Shown here: piece after piece, positions 53,476 to 62,532 of the stretch
How positions within the stretch are numbered: position 1 is the stretch's first letter
How the letters are laid out: each line of letters starts with the position of its first letter
Assembly (NCBI GenBank): GCA_903859155.1
Contig: CAIOLO010000106.1
Span: 1 to 64,000 of the forward strand
Direction of reading: 5' to 3'
Source: an uncultured beta proteobacterium
Lineage (GTDB): Bacteria > Pseudomonadota > Gammaproteobacteria > Burkholderiales > SG8-39
DNA length: 64,000 bases
Program-made: the position numbers and the translations under genes
The notes under the pieces: model-generated
The model's database searches: none
Told to the model about the DNA's origin: nothing
What the model saw: the letters and a program-made list of their open reading frames with translations, nothing else

Positions 53476-56034
53476 GTGGCCGCCACCGACTTCGCCAACC
53501 TTCCTGGAAGAGGCATTAAGCCGCTGGTGAGTTTTCGCGCGCACCCGCGTGCGGCGCTGTTTGCTTTTCTCCTCACCTTGCTGGCCGGCATTCCTCTGGC
53601 ATTCATCAAGGGCGAAGTGTTTTATTCCACCGTGGCGGTGGTTCAGGTGGCGCCGCGCTACATGAAGACCCTGCGCGACGACGGCGAACTGGATTTCCCG
53701 TCCAATACCCAATACCGGGAATTTCTGGAGCAGCAGACCAAAAGCGTCGCCCGCTACGACATCGTGCGCGATGCACTGATGTCGCTTGGCGACAAGGCAC
53801 AGACATGGCGGCGGGCCGGGGACAGTGAACGCAGGTCCGTTGACACCCTGCGCGAGGCTTTGGCGGTGCGCTCCATTCCCGACACCTACATGATCGAAAT
53901 ACGGCTGCAATCGAAAAACAAGGAAGGCCTGGCCGAGGTGGTGAATGCCGTGGTCGGCACCTATGTCGAACGCATGCGCACCGAGCGGGTATTCGGCGCC
54001 GACGTGCGGGTCCGCATGCTGGAGGCCCGCGAAGCGGAAATTGTCAATGCCATTGCCGACAAAACCGGCAAGCGCACGCTGCTGGCGCTGCAGTTGGGCA
54101 TCGGCGCTTTTTCCGGGAAGGAAGAAAATCCCTACGATCGCGTGCTCTCCGAACTGCGTTCCGCTCACGCCGATTCCCGCAACAAGCGCTTCGAAGCGGA
54201 ATCCCAGCTCAAGGCTTTTGAGGCCAACGGCGAGACCGACATTAAAACCCGCTCCGTTCAGGAAGCGGTGTTGATCGATCCGGGCTTGTCCAATCTCAAG
54301 GCCAATCTGTTCAAGCGCCGCGCGGATCTGCTCACGCAGTTGTCGGGCCTGCAGCCTGCACATCCGGTTTATGCCGAGGTCACCGCGGAGCTCAAGCGCA
54401 TCGACAGCGAACTGAGCAGCCAGACTTCCAAGCTGAAAGACCAGGTCAAGGAAAGCGTGCTCGCCCGCTATCACACCAGTGTTGACCAGTCGCGCCGTGT
54501 GGAAGCCAATATCAACGGCGATCTCGAGGAACTGACCAGGAAGGGGGCCGCCTTTGCCAATCTGTACAACCAGGCGATGACCCTGACTTATGACATCGAC
54601 CAGCAGCGCAAGGAACTCGACGCGGTGCGCGAGCGCTTGAACCAATTTGCGGCCGAGCAGAATTCCTTCGGCTTCGTGCGCCTGGTAACCCCCGCGCTGC
54701 CTCCTGATATGCCCTATGGCATGGGCAAGAAAAAGATCCTGCTGATGGCGTTTGCCGTGGCCCTGATGCTGATGCTGGCGCTGCCGGTTGCCATCGACCT
54801 GATGGATCGCCGCATCCACACCGTCAACGATGCCGAAAAGGTGATGGGCATTCCGGCGCTTGGCTGGATGGTGGAGCGCAGCAATGACGCGACCGAACTG
54901 TTTGGCGATGATTTGCTGCGACGCATGGCCGGCAGCCTCATCAATGAGCGGCAACGCCAGGGCACACGGGTATTCGCATTCTCCAGCGTCAAACCCGCGG
55001 GCGGTGCATCGGAGCTGGCGCTCTGCCTGGGCGCGACGCTCGACGCACTGGGCTATCGGACTCTGGTGGTCGAGGCCAACGCTTTCCGGCGCGACGCCCG
55101 CTATGGCGGCGCTCAACCGGGCCTGGCCGAGTGCCTGCGCGGCGAGGTCGCGGCCGCCTCCTGCGTCGTCCCTGCAGGCGGCGCACTGCCCGCACGCGTC
55201 CATGTCGGCAACACCGGCCGTCAAAGCCATCTGGACCGGCTCGATCGCATCAAGGAAGTCACCGGCGTCTGGGCGGAGGAATTCAACTTCGTGCTGATCG
55301 ATCTGCCGCCGCTGCTGCTTTCAGCGGATACGGAAATCGTCGCGCGTGATCTGGCGCATTTGATTGTCGTCGTCGAAGCCAGCGGCATCAGCGCCGGCGA
55401 ACTGCGCCGGGCCGGTCGGCAACTCGAAAAGCTCGATCCGGCGGCCCTGGGCATGGTGCTCAATCGCGTCAAACCCTTCGAGGGCGGTGGCTATCTGCAG
55501 GGGAACATTCTCGAGTACCTCAGCGGCCAGAATGTGCGCGACTACTTCACGACATCCCACTGGTCGCTCAGCGTGCAAACACGCTGGATTGCGTTGCAGA
55601 TGCGTTACCCGACCCTGGGCTCACTGACGCAAAGCATTGCATCCTTTATCGGCAGGAGATTCCCGGGGCAAAGGCATGCCGCCTCGCAAAGCGAGGCTAT
55701 CAACACATCGCAGCCGGGATACGGCGCAACCGGAGCGACTGCCCCGGCGCGCGGCCCGGGTCTGCGCAGGCTCCTGATGGCGGCCGGCCTGCTTGTGGCG
55801 CTTTCGGTCTCGGGCTATTTCCTCTTCAAACACCCTGCATTGTGGACGGATTTGTTTGCCGAGACCCTGGCAGAGGAACCGTTTGACCATGCGCCGCTGC
55901 CACGGCGTTCTTACGCTGGTGTGTCGGTGGACCGGCCCGATGGGGACAAGACGCCGCTGCGGACACTGGGCGGAAATTATGAACTGAAGATCGACGCAGA
56001 CCTGCCGTCTGTCAAAGCAAACAAACGCCGCTGA
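53476..56034 (+). CDS. Wzc-like polysaccharide co-polymerase with degenerate kinase domain
   Basis: The 852-residue inner-membrane protein has a first membrane helix (about 27-45), a large periplasmic coiled-coil Wzz/GNVR part (to about 410), a second helix (about 418-438), and a cytoplasmic BY-kinase-like domain (about 450-720). The nucleotide loop is altered: the position of Walker A reads SVKPAGGASE (about 504-513) without G-K-S/T, and Walker A' reads LVVEANAFRRD in place of the usual D-x-D. Walker B VLIDLPPLLLSAD is kept. A third hydrophobic helix (about 764-786) and a tail without a Tyr cluster follow. It is probably a chain-length regulator with no kinase activity. GTG start. Confidence 0.85.
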   Translation: MAATDFANLPGRGIKPLVSFRAHPRAALFAFLLTLLAGIPLAFIKGEVFYSTVAVVQVAPRYMKTLRDDGELDFPSNTQYREFLEQQTKSVARYDIVRDALMSLGDKAQTWRRAGDSERRSVDTLREALAVRSIPDTYMIEIRLQSKNKEGLAEVVNAVVGTYVERMRTERVFGADVRVRMLEAREAEIVNAIADKTGKRTLLALQLGIGAFSGKEENPYDRVLSELRSAHADSRNKRFEAESQLKAFEANGETDIKTRSVQEAVLIDPGLSNLKANLFKRRADLLTQLSGLQPAHPVYAEVTAELKRIDSELSSQTSKLKDQVKESVLARYHTSVDQSRRVEANINGDLEELTRKGAAFANLYNQAMTLTYDIDQQRKELDAVRERLNQFAAEQNSFGFVRLVTPALPPDMPYGMGKKKILLMAFAVALMLMLALPVAIDLMDRRIHTVNDAEKVMGIPALGWMVERSNDATELFGDDLLRRMAGSLINERQRQGTRVFAFSSVKPAGGASELALCLGATLDALGYRTLVVEANAFRRDARYGGAQPGLAECLRGEVAAASCVVPAGGALPARVHVGNTGRQSHLDRLDRIKEVTGVWAEEFNFVLIDLPPLLLSADTEIVARDLAHLIVVVEASGISAGELRRAGRQLEKLDPAALGMVLNRVKPFEGGGYLQGNILEYLSGQNVRDYFTTSHWSLSVQTRWIALQMRYPTLGSLTQSIASFIGRRFPGQRHAASQSEAINTSQPGYGATGATAPARGPGLRRLLMAAGLLVALSVSGYFLFKHPALWTDLFAETLAEEPFDHAPLPRRSYAGVSVDRPDGDKTPLRTLGGNYELKIDADLPSVKANKRR

Positions 56035-56068
56035 GCGGCACTCCCATTTATCCATTAGAGACTCTCTC

Positions 56069-56878
56069 ATGAAACTCATTGAAATTTTTGATCGCGTATA
56101 TATCGTCAATCTCCCCGAGCGCAGCGACCGGCGCCGTGAAATCGAAGCCGAATTGCGCCGCCTGGGTCTGCAGGTGGATGGCGAGCGGATTCGTTTCCAC
56201 AAAGCGGTCCGTCCGGACGATGCGGGGCTTTTCCCAAGCCTGGGAGCGCGCGGGTGTTTTCTCAGTCATCTGGCCATCCTGAACGACGCGATCGAGTGCG
56301 ATCTTGAAAAAATCCTGGTGATGGAGGACGACCTTTGCATCGCCGAGTGCTTCGCCCGGGCGCAGGCAAAAATGAGCCGTAGATTGGAGGACAAGGGTTG
56401 GTGGTTTGCCTATCTGGGCCATGTGCAGCCACCGCCTGACGACGAGGCACCTCCGCGCTGGCAAGCCTGCTGGCAACCTATTGCCACCACCCATTTCTAC
56501 GCTTTGAACCGCGTGGCGCTACGCCCGTTGCGCGACCATCTGCAAGCCTGCCTGTCGCGGCCGCCCGGCCATCCGCTGGGCAGTCCCATGCATGTCGACG
56601 GCGCGTATTCGCTGTTTCGCGCGCAGCACCCTGAAGCGTTGACCCTGATTGCCACGCCCTCTCTGGGCGGGCAGCGCAGTTCACGCAGCGACATCTATCC
56701 GAACAAGTGGTACGACCGCACTCCCGGTCTGATGCAACTCTCCGGTGCAATGCGCGTGCTCAAGAATTTGGGCCTGAGAGCGATCAGCTCGGCTCGCAAG
56801 GACAGGCCGGCTTTCACAAGTGGGAAACAGGCGGGAAAACAGGCGGGAAAACCATCGGGAGAACAAGCAAATGTATGA
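56069..56878 (+). CDS. glycosyltransferase family 25 (LPS/EPS type)
   Basis: The 269-residue protein starts DRVYIVNLPERSDRR, the GT25 signature, and has GARGCFLSHLAIL and the metal/nucleotide acid cluster VMEDDLCI. GT25 members add galactose or glucose to LPS or capsule chains; the sugar is unknown. The last 20 residues (GKQAGKQAGKPSGEQ) come from a 12-base tandem repeat and are not part of the fold. Its end overlaps the methyltransferase start by 8 bases. Confidence 0.85.
   Translation: MKLIEIFDRVYIVNLPERSDRRREIEAELRRLGLQVDGERIRFHKAVRPDDAGLFPSLGARGCFLSHLAILNDAIECDLEKILVMEDDLCIAECFARAQAKMSRRLEDKGWWFAYLGHVQPPPDDEAPPRWQACWQPIATTHFYALNRVALRPLRDHLQACLSRPPGHPLGSPMHVDGAYSLFRAQHPEALTLIATPSLGGQRSSRSDIYPNKWYDRTPGLMQLSGAMRVLKNLGLRAISSARKDRPAFTSGKQAGKQAGKPSGEQANV
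56822..56868 (+). repeat. 12-base tandem repeat across a gene junction
   Basis: Units of 11, 12, 12 and 12 bases (56822-56832, 56833-56844, 56845-56856, 56857-56868) follow the pattern GGGAAAACAGGC. They encode the GKQAGKQAGKPSGEQ tail of the GT25 protein, and each contains a Shine-Dalgarno-like GGGA. The last unit (GGGAG) is the ribosome site of the methyltransferase. Confidence 0.8.
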
Positions 56879-57542
56879 AGATAAGCAGGCCTGGTACTAC
56901 GCGTTCGTGCGCCGCGATATTGAGCCGCTTCTGCCATCGCGGTCCGAGCGTGTCCTGGAAATCGGTTGCGGCGGCGGCGGCACGCTCGCCTGGCTCAAGG
57001 AATCCGGGCGCGCGCAATGGACCGCCGGCATCGAGTTGTCGCCCGAAGCCGGCGCCGTAGCCAGGGGCCGCGTGGATGAGCTTCATTGTGGCGACGTGGA
57101 CCAGCTGCTGGCCAATTTCCCGGCCGCCAGTTTCGATCTGATTCTTTGCCTCGATGTGCTCGAGCATTTGCTCGATCCGTGGGCGACCTTGCAAAAACTC
57201 CAGGCCCTGCTTTGCCCTGGTGGCCGCATCATCTCCAGCCTGCCCAATATCCGACACCACAGCGTGGTGCTGCCGCTCCTGTTCGCCGGACGTTGGGAAT
57301 ATCAGGATGCAGGCATCATGGATCGCACGCATTTGCGCTTTTTCAGCCGCAAGGGGATTGCCGCCATGATGTCCCGGGCCGGATTGCGGGAGATCCGCGC
57401 GCTGCCGACTTTTGCCTGGGGCAGTTGGGACAAATGGAAGGACTGGGCCACCTTCGGCCTGCTGCGCGGGTTGCTGGCGTTCCAATATCTGGTGTTGGCG
57501 GAGCGTCCTTTGACGCCGATTTCCGAACCAGCCGCGACATGA
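56871..57542 (+). CDS. SAM-dependent methyltransferase (class I)
   Basis: The 223-residue enzyme has the SAM motif VLEIGCGGGGTLAWL (about 25-39), an acidic end of strand 2 (AGIELSPEAG) and motif LILCLDVLEHLLDPW, typical of methyltransferase type 11/23 proteins in sugar clusters. It may methylate the growing polysaccharide or a sugar nucleotide. ATG 56871 is preceded by GGGAG; a GTG at 56820 would translate the tandem repeat as an N-terminal Arg/Glu/Asn tail. It overlaps the GT25 end and its stop overlaps the next ATG (ATGA). Confidence 0.85.
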   Translation: MYEDKQAWYYAFVRRDIEPLLPSRSERVLEIGCGGGGTLAWLKESGRAQWTAGIELSPEAGAVARGRVDELHCGDVDQLLANFPAASFDLILCLDVLEHLLDPWATLQKLQALLCPGGRIISSLPNIRHHSVVLPLLFAGRWEYQDAGIMDRTHLRFFSRKGIAAMMSRAGLREIRALPTFAWGSWDKWKDWATFGLLRGLLAFQYLVLAERPLTPISEPAAT

Positions 57543-59710
57543 GGGCATCAGCCCTGCTCTGGCCGGCATTGCTGTGCTGTGTCGCCGGGGCGGTGTTTCT
57601 TCCCGGTGGCAGCGCAGATGATGCCATTGCCATCCTCAAGGTTAAACCTGAGGCGCTGGCGCCGGAGTTGCCGCGCTACGGGTTGAACCTGGGAGGTTCC
57701 GGCACCTGGGGTGCGGAGCAGTTGCGCGCCAACGTGCTTGCCAATCCGGGTTTCGAGTCGATCATCGACCGCGCCATCGTCAACGTCGGTCGCGTTGACG
57801 CCCGGGGCTTCGCCGATGACACCGACTGGCTGGCCCGCAACCAGGGATTCTGGTCGGGTGGCCGTTACGACGTGCGCAGCGGCGACACAGCCGGACAGAC
57901 GGGAAAAATTCTTGCCTCGAAAAGATCACCAGGAAACGGTCCGGACGAATTCACCGTGGACACGCCCACCGCCAGTTTGCGGCGCGGGGATGTGGTCAGC
58001 GTGACGCGGGACCTTGACACCACCATCGCCCCGCATTGGTGGAAAGGCAACGGGGTGGTCGCCACAAGCCGCGACATCCCGCCGGGCAGTGTTGGATTGC
58101 AATCATTGCGCCTGCTCGCCGACGCCCAGCGACCGGCAGAGATCCTGCATTACCTTGACAACATCGGCAATCGCGCCGGCAAGCTGCTGCCGGTCATCGG
58201 TAAATGGAAGGTGGCTTTGTGGGCGCGCCAGGTCGGTGCCGGAGCCAGTCTGCAAATTCGTTTCGATCGGGAGCACAGTCCCGCTTTTCTGGAGCGGCGG
58301 ATTACGCCGGAACGCGTGTGGAAGCGCTATGAATTCGAGTTCGACGCCAATGATGTCGGGCCGGCGGGCGTGCTGACGCTCGGTTTTACCGCGCGCGACG
58401 GCGAGATCCTGATCGATGAAGCTTATCTGGGCGAAGCCGATGCGGGCGCCGGCGGGTTTCGTCGCGTGGTTGTAGAAACCCTGAGATCGCTGCACCCGGG
58501 TTACCTCCGGGATTGGCAGGGGCAGCTTGGCGACACCCTGGACAATCGCCTCAGTGGCGAAGGGTCGCACCGGCCGGTGCGCTACCGTCCCGGGGAACAT
58601 GAATCGCAGTTCCATTATAGCCTGCCGGATTTTTTGTCCCTGTGCGCCGCTGTTGAGGCGCAACCGTGGGTCATCGCGCCTACCACCCTGTCCGACGCTG
58701 AATGGCGAAAATTCGGCGCCTACCTGCATGCGGCGGCCGAGCAATTCGGATTCAGGGAAATTTTCGTCGAGTTTGGCAACGAAAACTGGAACTCCATTTT
58801 CCGGCCAGCGGGGATCCCCGACGCAACGGCGCTGGGCGCGGTGGCGGATCGGGGGTTTCGACTGCTGCGTGAAGGTGGCGGCGATGACAAGCGCCTGCAC
58901 ACGGTCATCAATGCGCAATTTGTCAATGTGCAGAGCTCCGCCCAACTGGCAAGGCTCAGCCGGCAGGCAGAGCGGATCAGCGTCGCCCCCTATTTCCTGT
59001 ATCGACTGGACACCGGCGTCGGCGCTGATGAAGCGATCAAGCGTGCTTTCGACGAAGATGCCCTTTTGCTCGAAAAGGAGGTGGCCGAGGCGGCAAAATT
59101 GGGCAAGCGATTGTCGGTCTATGAGGTCAACTTCCACACCACGCTCGGAACCGCGAGCAGTGCGCAGCGCAATAATGTTGTCACCGGCGCCGCCAGCGGC
59201 ACCGCCCTGGCTCGGCGCCTGCTGCAGGGCAGTCTGGCCGGCGTACGCGAGCAAGCCGTGTATTCCTTTGCCGGATTCGATAGTTACGTGGGCGGATCAA
59301 AAGAACTGGTTCGCTTGTGGGGAATCACCCGTGATCTGAGCGTTGCGAACCGGCTGCGTCCAACCGGTTTGGCCCTGGCGATGCTCAATCGCATTGCAGG
59401 CGGGGCGCCTCATGCCATCGATTGCTCGGGCAAGCACTGTGCCGCCCTGACCCGCGTGGCTTTTGCAGGCGGCGCGAGCATTGCCATTGCTTCGGCCAGC
59501 TCGAATCCGATACCCATAAGCCTCGCGCTGAACTGCGCGCCGCGCGCGCGCTATGCGCTGAGGATGCTCGATGGCACCGACCCGTCCCGCAATAACGAAA
59601 CCCGGGCCGAGGTTGCCATCGGCGAGCAAAGCATTTCCTGCGCGCAGAAAAGCCTGCGCTTCACGCTCCCGCCATTCACTCTGGCCACGCTGCAACCGGC
59701 CGGCGCATGA
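57539..59710 (+). CDS. secreted glycoside-hydrolase-like protein of the EPS locus
   Basis: The 723-residue product has a signal peptide (MRASALLWPALLCCVAGAVFL). Residues about 35-310 are beta-rich with a carbohydrate-binding look. Residues about 320-640 fit a TIM-barrel of clan GH-A: the acid/base candidate E415 sits in FVEFGNENWNS, and a nucleophile candidate E529 in SVYEVNFHT lies 114 residues later. A C-terminal beta domain ends the protein. It resembles alpha-L-arabinofuranosidase-type enzymes only in architecture. It is coupled to the methyltransferase by ATGA. It probably trims or processes the exported polysaccharide. Confidence 0.65.
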   Translation: MRASALLWPALLCCVAGAVFLPGGSADDAIAILKVKPEALAPELPRYGLNLGGSGTWGAEQLRANVLANPGFESIIDRAIVNVGRVDARGFADDTDWLARNQGFWSGGRYDVRSGDTAGQTGKILASKRSPGNGPDEFTVDTPTASLRRGDVVSVTRDLDTTIAPHWWKGNGVVATSRDIPPGSVGLQSLRLLADAQRPAEILHYLDNIGNRAGKLLPVIGKWKVALWARQVGAGASLQIRFDREHSPAFLERRITPERVWKRYEFEFDANDVGPAGVLTLGFTARDGEILIDEAYLGEADAGAGGFRRVVVETLRSLHPGYLRDWQGQLGDTLDNRLSGEGSHRPVRYRPGEHESQFHYSLPDFLSLCAAVEAQPWVIAPTTLSDAEWRKFGAYLHAAAEQFGFREIFVEFGNENWNSIFRPAGIPDATALGAVADRGFRLLREGGGDDKRLHTVINAQFVNVQSSAQLARLSRQAERISVAPYFLYRLDTGVGADEAIKRAFDEDALLLEKEVAEAAKLGKRLSVYEVNFHTTLGTASSAQRNNVVTGAASGTALARRLLQGSLAGVREQAVYSFAGFDSYVGGSKELVRLWGITRDLSVANRLRPTGLALAMLNRIAGGAPHAIDCSGKHCAALTRVAFAGGASIAIASASSNPIPISLALNCAPRARYALRMLDGTDPSRNNETRAEVAIGEQSISCAQKSLRFTLPPFTLATLQPAGA

Positions 59711-59810
59711 AGGCGCGCCGCGCCGCCGTTTTTGAAAGGTTTAACGATGCGGACACACTTGGCGCAGCGCCGCGACTAAGCTTTGCGCAGTCCCCAAAGC
59801 GGCAAAGCCA

Positions 59811-61391
59811 ATGAGTTCAAGTACAAAATCAGCACTGCCAGAAAGCGATGCTGCAGGAAATGCCGGCGTCGCGATGTTCGCCAAAGCGCTCTATCTGGTC
59901 ACGCGCCTGTGTATTCCGCCGGTGGTCCTGGCCCATGTATCCCTTGCCGAGTATGGGCTGTGGACAGCCTGTTTTGTGCTGATCATGTATGTGGGCCTCA
60001 CCGATGTCGGATTTTCCAACGTGTACGTGCGCTTCACGGCGCGCTACGCGGCTGCCGGCAATACCGATGGCATCAATCGCCTGCTCAGCACCGGTGTGGC
60101 AAGCTTGTCCGTATTGGCCCTGATCGTATTCGCCGCTGTCTGGTTTTTCCTCCCGCTGCTTCTTGGTTTTCTGAAAATCGACGCGGTTTATAGGGAAAAG
60201 GCCAGCATTCTGGTGATGGGCACGACGGGTATGTTCCTCATTGATTTGAGCCTGGGCGCCTACTGTTACCTGCTGCACGGTTTGCAGCGTATCAAGGAGG
60301 AGCAAAAAGTCGCGATCGCGGGGTATCTGCTCGAACTGATCCTGATCCTTGCCTTCCTGCAGGCAGGCTATGGTGTATACGCGCTGCTGATGGCGTTTGC
60401 GCTGCGCTATACCTGGTCGCTGCTTTCCTTCATGCGCCTGGCGCACCGCTTTCTTCCCGGTCTGCAAATCCGCCCCAGGCATTTCGACAAAAAAATGCTG
60501 CGTCACTTTCTCGGCTTCGGCGCGACGGTGCAGGCGAGCGCGTTGCTCGGTACGGTGTTGTTTTCCATCGACCGGTTGCTGGCGGGCTTTTTGCTCGGTC
60601 CCAAAGGGATAGCCTTATTCGAGCTCGCGGCAAAGCTGCCGGTTTCCGCTCTTGCGGTGCCTTCGGCCATCAGCAACGTGACCCTGGCCACGGCATCCCG
60701 ATACGCTGCCCTGGACGACATGGCTGCGATCCGCAATTTGCATCAACAGGCGACGCGCTCCACCAGTCTGCTGGTCGCCGTCCCGCTGGGATTCATGGCG
60801 GTATTTGCTGCGCCGATCGGGAAAATATGGCTCGGCGAAGCTGCGGATCTGCAGGGGTGGCCGATGATCATGGCGCTGACGGCGCTTTGGTCGCACCTGC
60901 ACATTGTCACGGGTCCAGGCTCGGCGATTTTCCGGGCCATGGGCAAGGCGGGTAATGAATTCATTTACCACGGTCTGCGTGCCCTATGCCTGGCCATGTC
61001 GGTGGGCATTGGCCTTTTGGCCATGCCATCGACGACAGCGGGCCTCGCCTGGGGATTGGCGATCGGCGGCGGGTCGGCTGCTGCGGCCTATCTGGCGGTC
61101 AATCAACGCATTCTGGGGCTATCCCTGCGGGCGCTGCTCACCAGCGTTCTGGTTCCGGCGCTGCCGGCCTATGCGATTGCGGGAGTGTTCCGCCTGTTTT
61201 GGGAACCCCTCCTGCCTGCGACAGCGGGTCGCTGGGAAACGCTGAGTCTGCTTTTGCTTTTTGGAACGCTATATACGATCGCCAGCCTGATGCTGAGCTG
61301 GACCTTTGTGCTTACCCGCGGGGAACGCACCCATTTGTTGGAAATTCGCGGGAAACTCCTAGGAAAAATGCCCCAATGGAAAAATTCTTGA
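59811..61391 (+). CDS. Wzx-type polysaccharide flippase
   Basis: The 526-residue inner-membrane protein has about 12-14 hydrophobic segments spread along the length and matches the MOP superfamily (Wzx/RfbX). An N-terminal GVAMFAKALYLVTRL and a mid-protein FGATVQASALLGTVLFSIDRLLAGF segment are typical. It would flip lipid-linked repeat units to the periplasm, and it lies among the transferase, Wza and Wzc genes. The 100-base gap before it holds no gene. Its last 16 bases overlap the Wza start. Confidence 0.88.
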   Translation: MSSSTKSALPESDAAGNAGVAMFAKALYLVTRLCIPPVVLAHVSLAEYGLWTACFVLIMYVGLTDVGFSNVYVRFTARYAAAGNTDGINRLLSTGVASLSVLALIVFAAVWFFLPLLLGFLKIDAVYREKASILVMGTTGMFLIDLSLGAYCYLLHGLQRIKEEQKVAIAGYLLELILILAFLQAGYGVYALLMAFALRYTWSLLSFMRLAHRFLPGLQIRPRHFDKKMLRHFLGFGATVQASALLGTVLFSIDRLLAGFLLGPKGIALFELAAKLPVSALAVPSAISNVTLATASRYAALDDMAAIRNLHQQATRSTSLLVAVPLGFMAVFAAPIGKIWLGEAADLQGWPMIMALTALWSHLHIVTGPGSAIFRAMGKAGNEFIYHGLRALCLAMSVGIGLLAMPSTTAGLAWGLAIGGGSAAAAYLAVNQRILGLSLRALLTSVLVPALPAYAIAGVFRLFWEPLLPATAGRWETLSLLLLFGTLYTIASLMLSWTFVLTRGERTHLLEIRGKLLGKMPQWKNS

Positions 61392-62389
61392 AGCGTTGTT
61401 TCAGGTACGTTCCTATCGCAGTCGTGCTCAGTGCCTGCTCCACCATGGAGCTTCCCAACACGCCGCGCCACACCGAGAATTTTGTTGCAGCCGAAAAAGG
61501 CGACCGGGTTTCCTATGTCGACAAGGCGGCACTGGCTGAATTCGAGGCCGAGGCGGACCCGGTGTACCGGCTCGGAGAGGGCGATCACATCAGCCTTCAG
61601 GTATGGGATCGGCCGGAACTGAGCGGCAAGCACATCATCGGTCCGGATGGCCAGATTTCAGTTCCGCTGGCCGGCGCCCTGAAAGTCGCCGCGATGACGC
61701 GCGAGGAGGCCGCACAGGGCATCCGGGCGAAGCTCAACAGTTTCTATACCTTCCCCATTATTTCGCTTGGCGTTGACCAGTATCAGGGCAATCGCGTCAC
61801 GGTTCTGGGGCGCGTGCTTAGCCCGGGCATCCTGCAGTTCGACAGGCCGCCCATGCTGCTGGACGTACTGGCGCGCGCCGGCAGCCTGCCGCTGCTGGAC
61901 AAACAGGCCACCTTGACGCGCTGCGCGATTTTTCGCGGCCGGGAAAAGATCATCTGGGTCGACCTGAAGCGCCTGCTCAGTCGCGGCGACCTCGAGTACA
62001 ACATCCGCCTCAAGCCCAACGACCTGGTTTATATCCCCGACTCGTCGGACACCATGGTGTACGTGATGGGTGCCGTCGCCAGGCCCGGAGCCTATCGCCT
62101 GACGCCGGACATGTCCTACCTAGACGCCCTGGCCCAGGCGGGCGGCCCCAATGAGGATGCGGAACCCAGCACCATCAGCCTCTACCGCCCCGGGCGCGAC
62201 GCGGTGCAGACCTTCCCCTACAAGTCTTTGTTGACCGAAGGTCCGCGTGTCAACTATGCGCTCGAGGAAGGCGACGTCATCTACGTGCCCAAGCGCGGCC
62301 TGGCCGAGGTGGGCTATGTGATGCGGCAGCTGCTTCCCGGCATATCGTTCATGACTTTCGGCGCCTCCGCGGCAGCGGCCAAAAAGTAG
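61376..62389 (+). CDS. Wza-type polysaccharide export lipoprotein
   Basis: The 337-residue product starts with a lipoprotein signal ending LSAC (lipidated Cys21). The poly-export domain (about 62-145: YRLGEGDHISLQVWDRPELSGKHIIGPDGQISVPLAG) and SLBB domains (VTVLGRVLSPGILQF and YVMGAVARPGAYRL) follow. Such proteins form the outer-membrane channel for capsule or EPS. ATG 61376 overlaps the flippase end by 16 bases, so the genes are coupled. The C-terminal amphipathic helix of E. coli Wza is not obvious here. Confidence 0.92.
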   Translation: MEKFLKRCFRYVPIAVVLSACSTMELPNTPRHTENFVAAEKGDRVSYVDKAALAEFEAEADPVYRLGEGDHISLQVWDRPELSGKHIIGPDGQISVPLAGALKVAAMTREEAAQGIRAKLNSFYTFPIISLGVDQYQGNRVTVLGRVLSPGILQFDRPPMLLDVLARAGSLPLLDKQATLTRCAIFRGREKIIWVDLKRLLSRGDLEYNIRLKPNDLVYIPDSSDTMVYVMGAVARPGAYRLTPDMSYLDALAQAGGPNEDAEPSTISLYRPGRDAVQTFPYKSLLTEGPRVNYALEEGDVIYVPKRGLAEVGYVMRQLLPGISFMTFGASAAAAKK

Positions 62390-62532
62390 CAAGCTAACGG
62401 GGCATCATCGAGCAACGCTCTGCGCAAAGGCACTGGCGACCAGGTTTCATTCGGGTATTGGGTTAGAATAAATCGCGAAGTGGCCTGGGCTTTGGGCTTG
62501 TCAGTGCGGTTGTAGAACCCGAAAGAAAAGTG

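Noticed and set aside
52858-55230. 790-codon open frame antisense to the Wzc-like gene
   Set aside because: The plus-strand gene has clear domain structure and neighbours in register. The antisense reading is rich in His, Gln and Gly with no recognisable motif.
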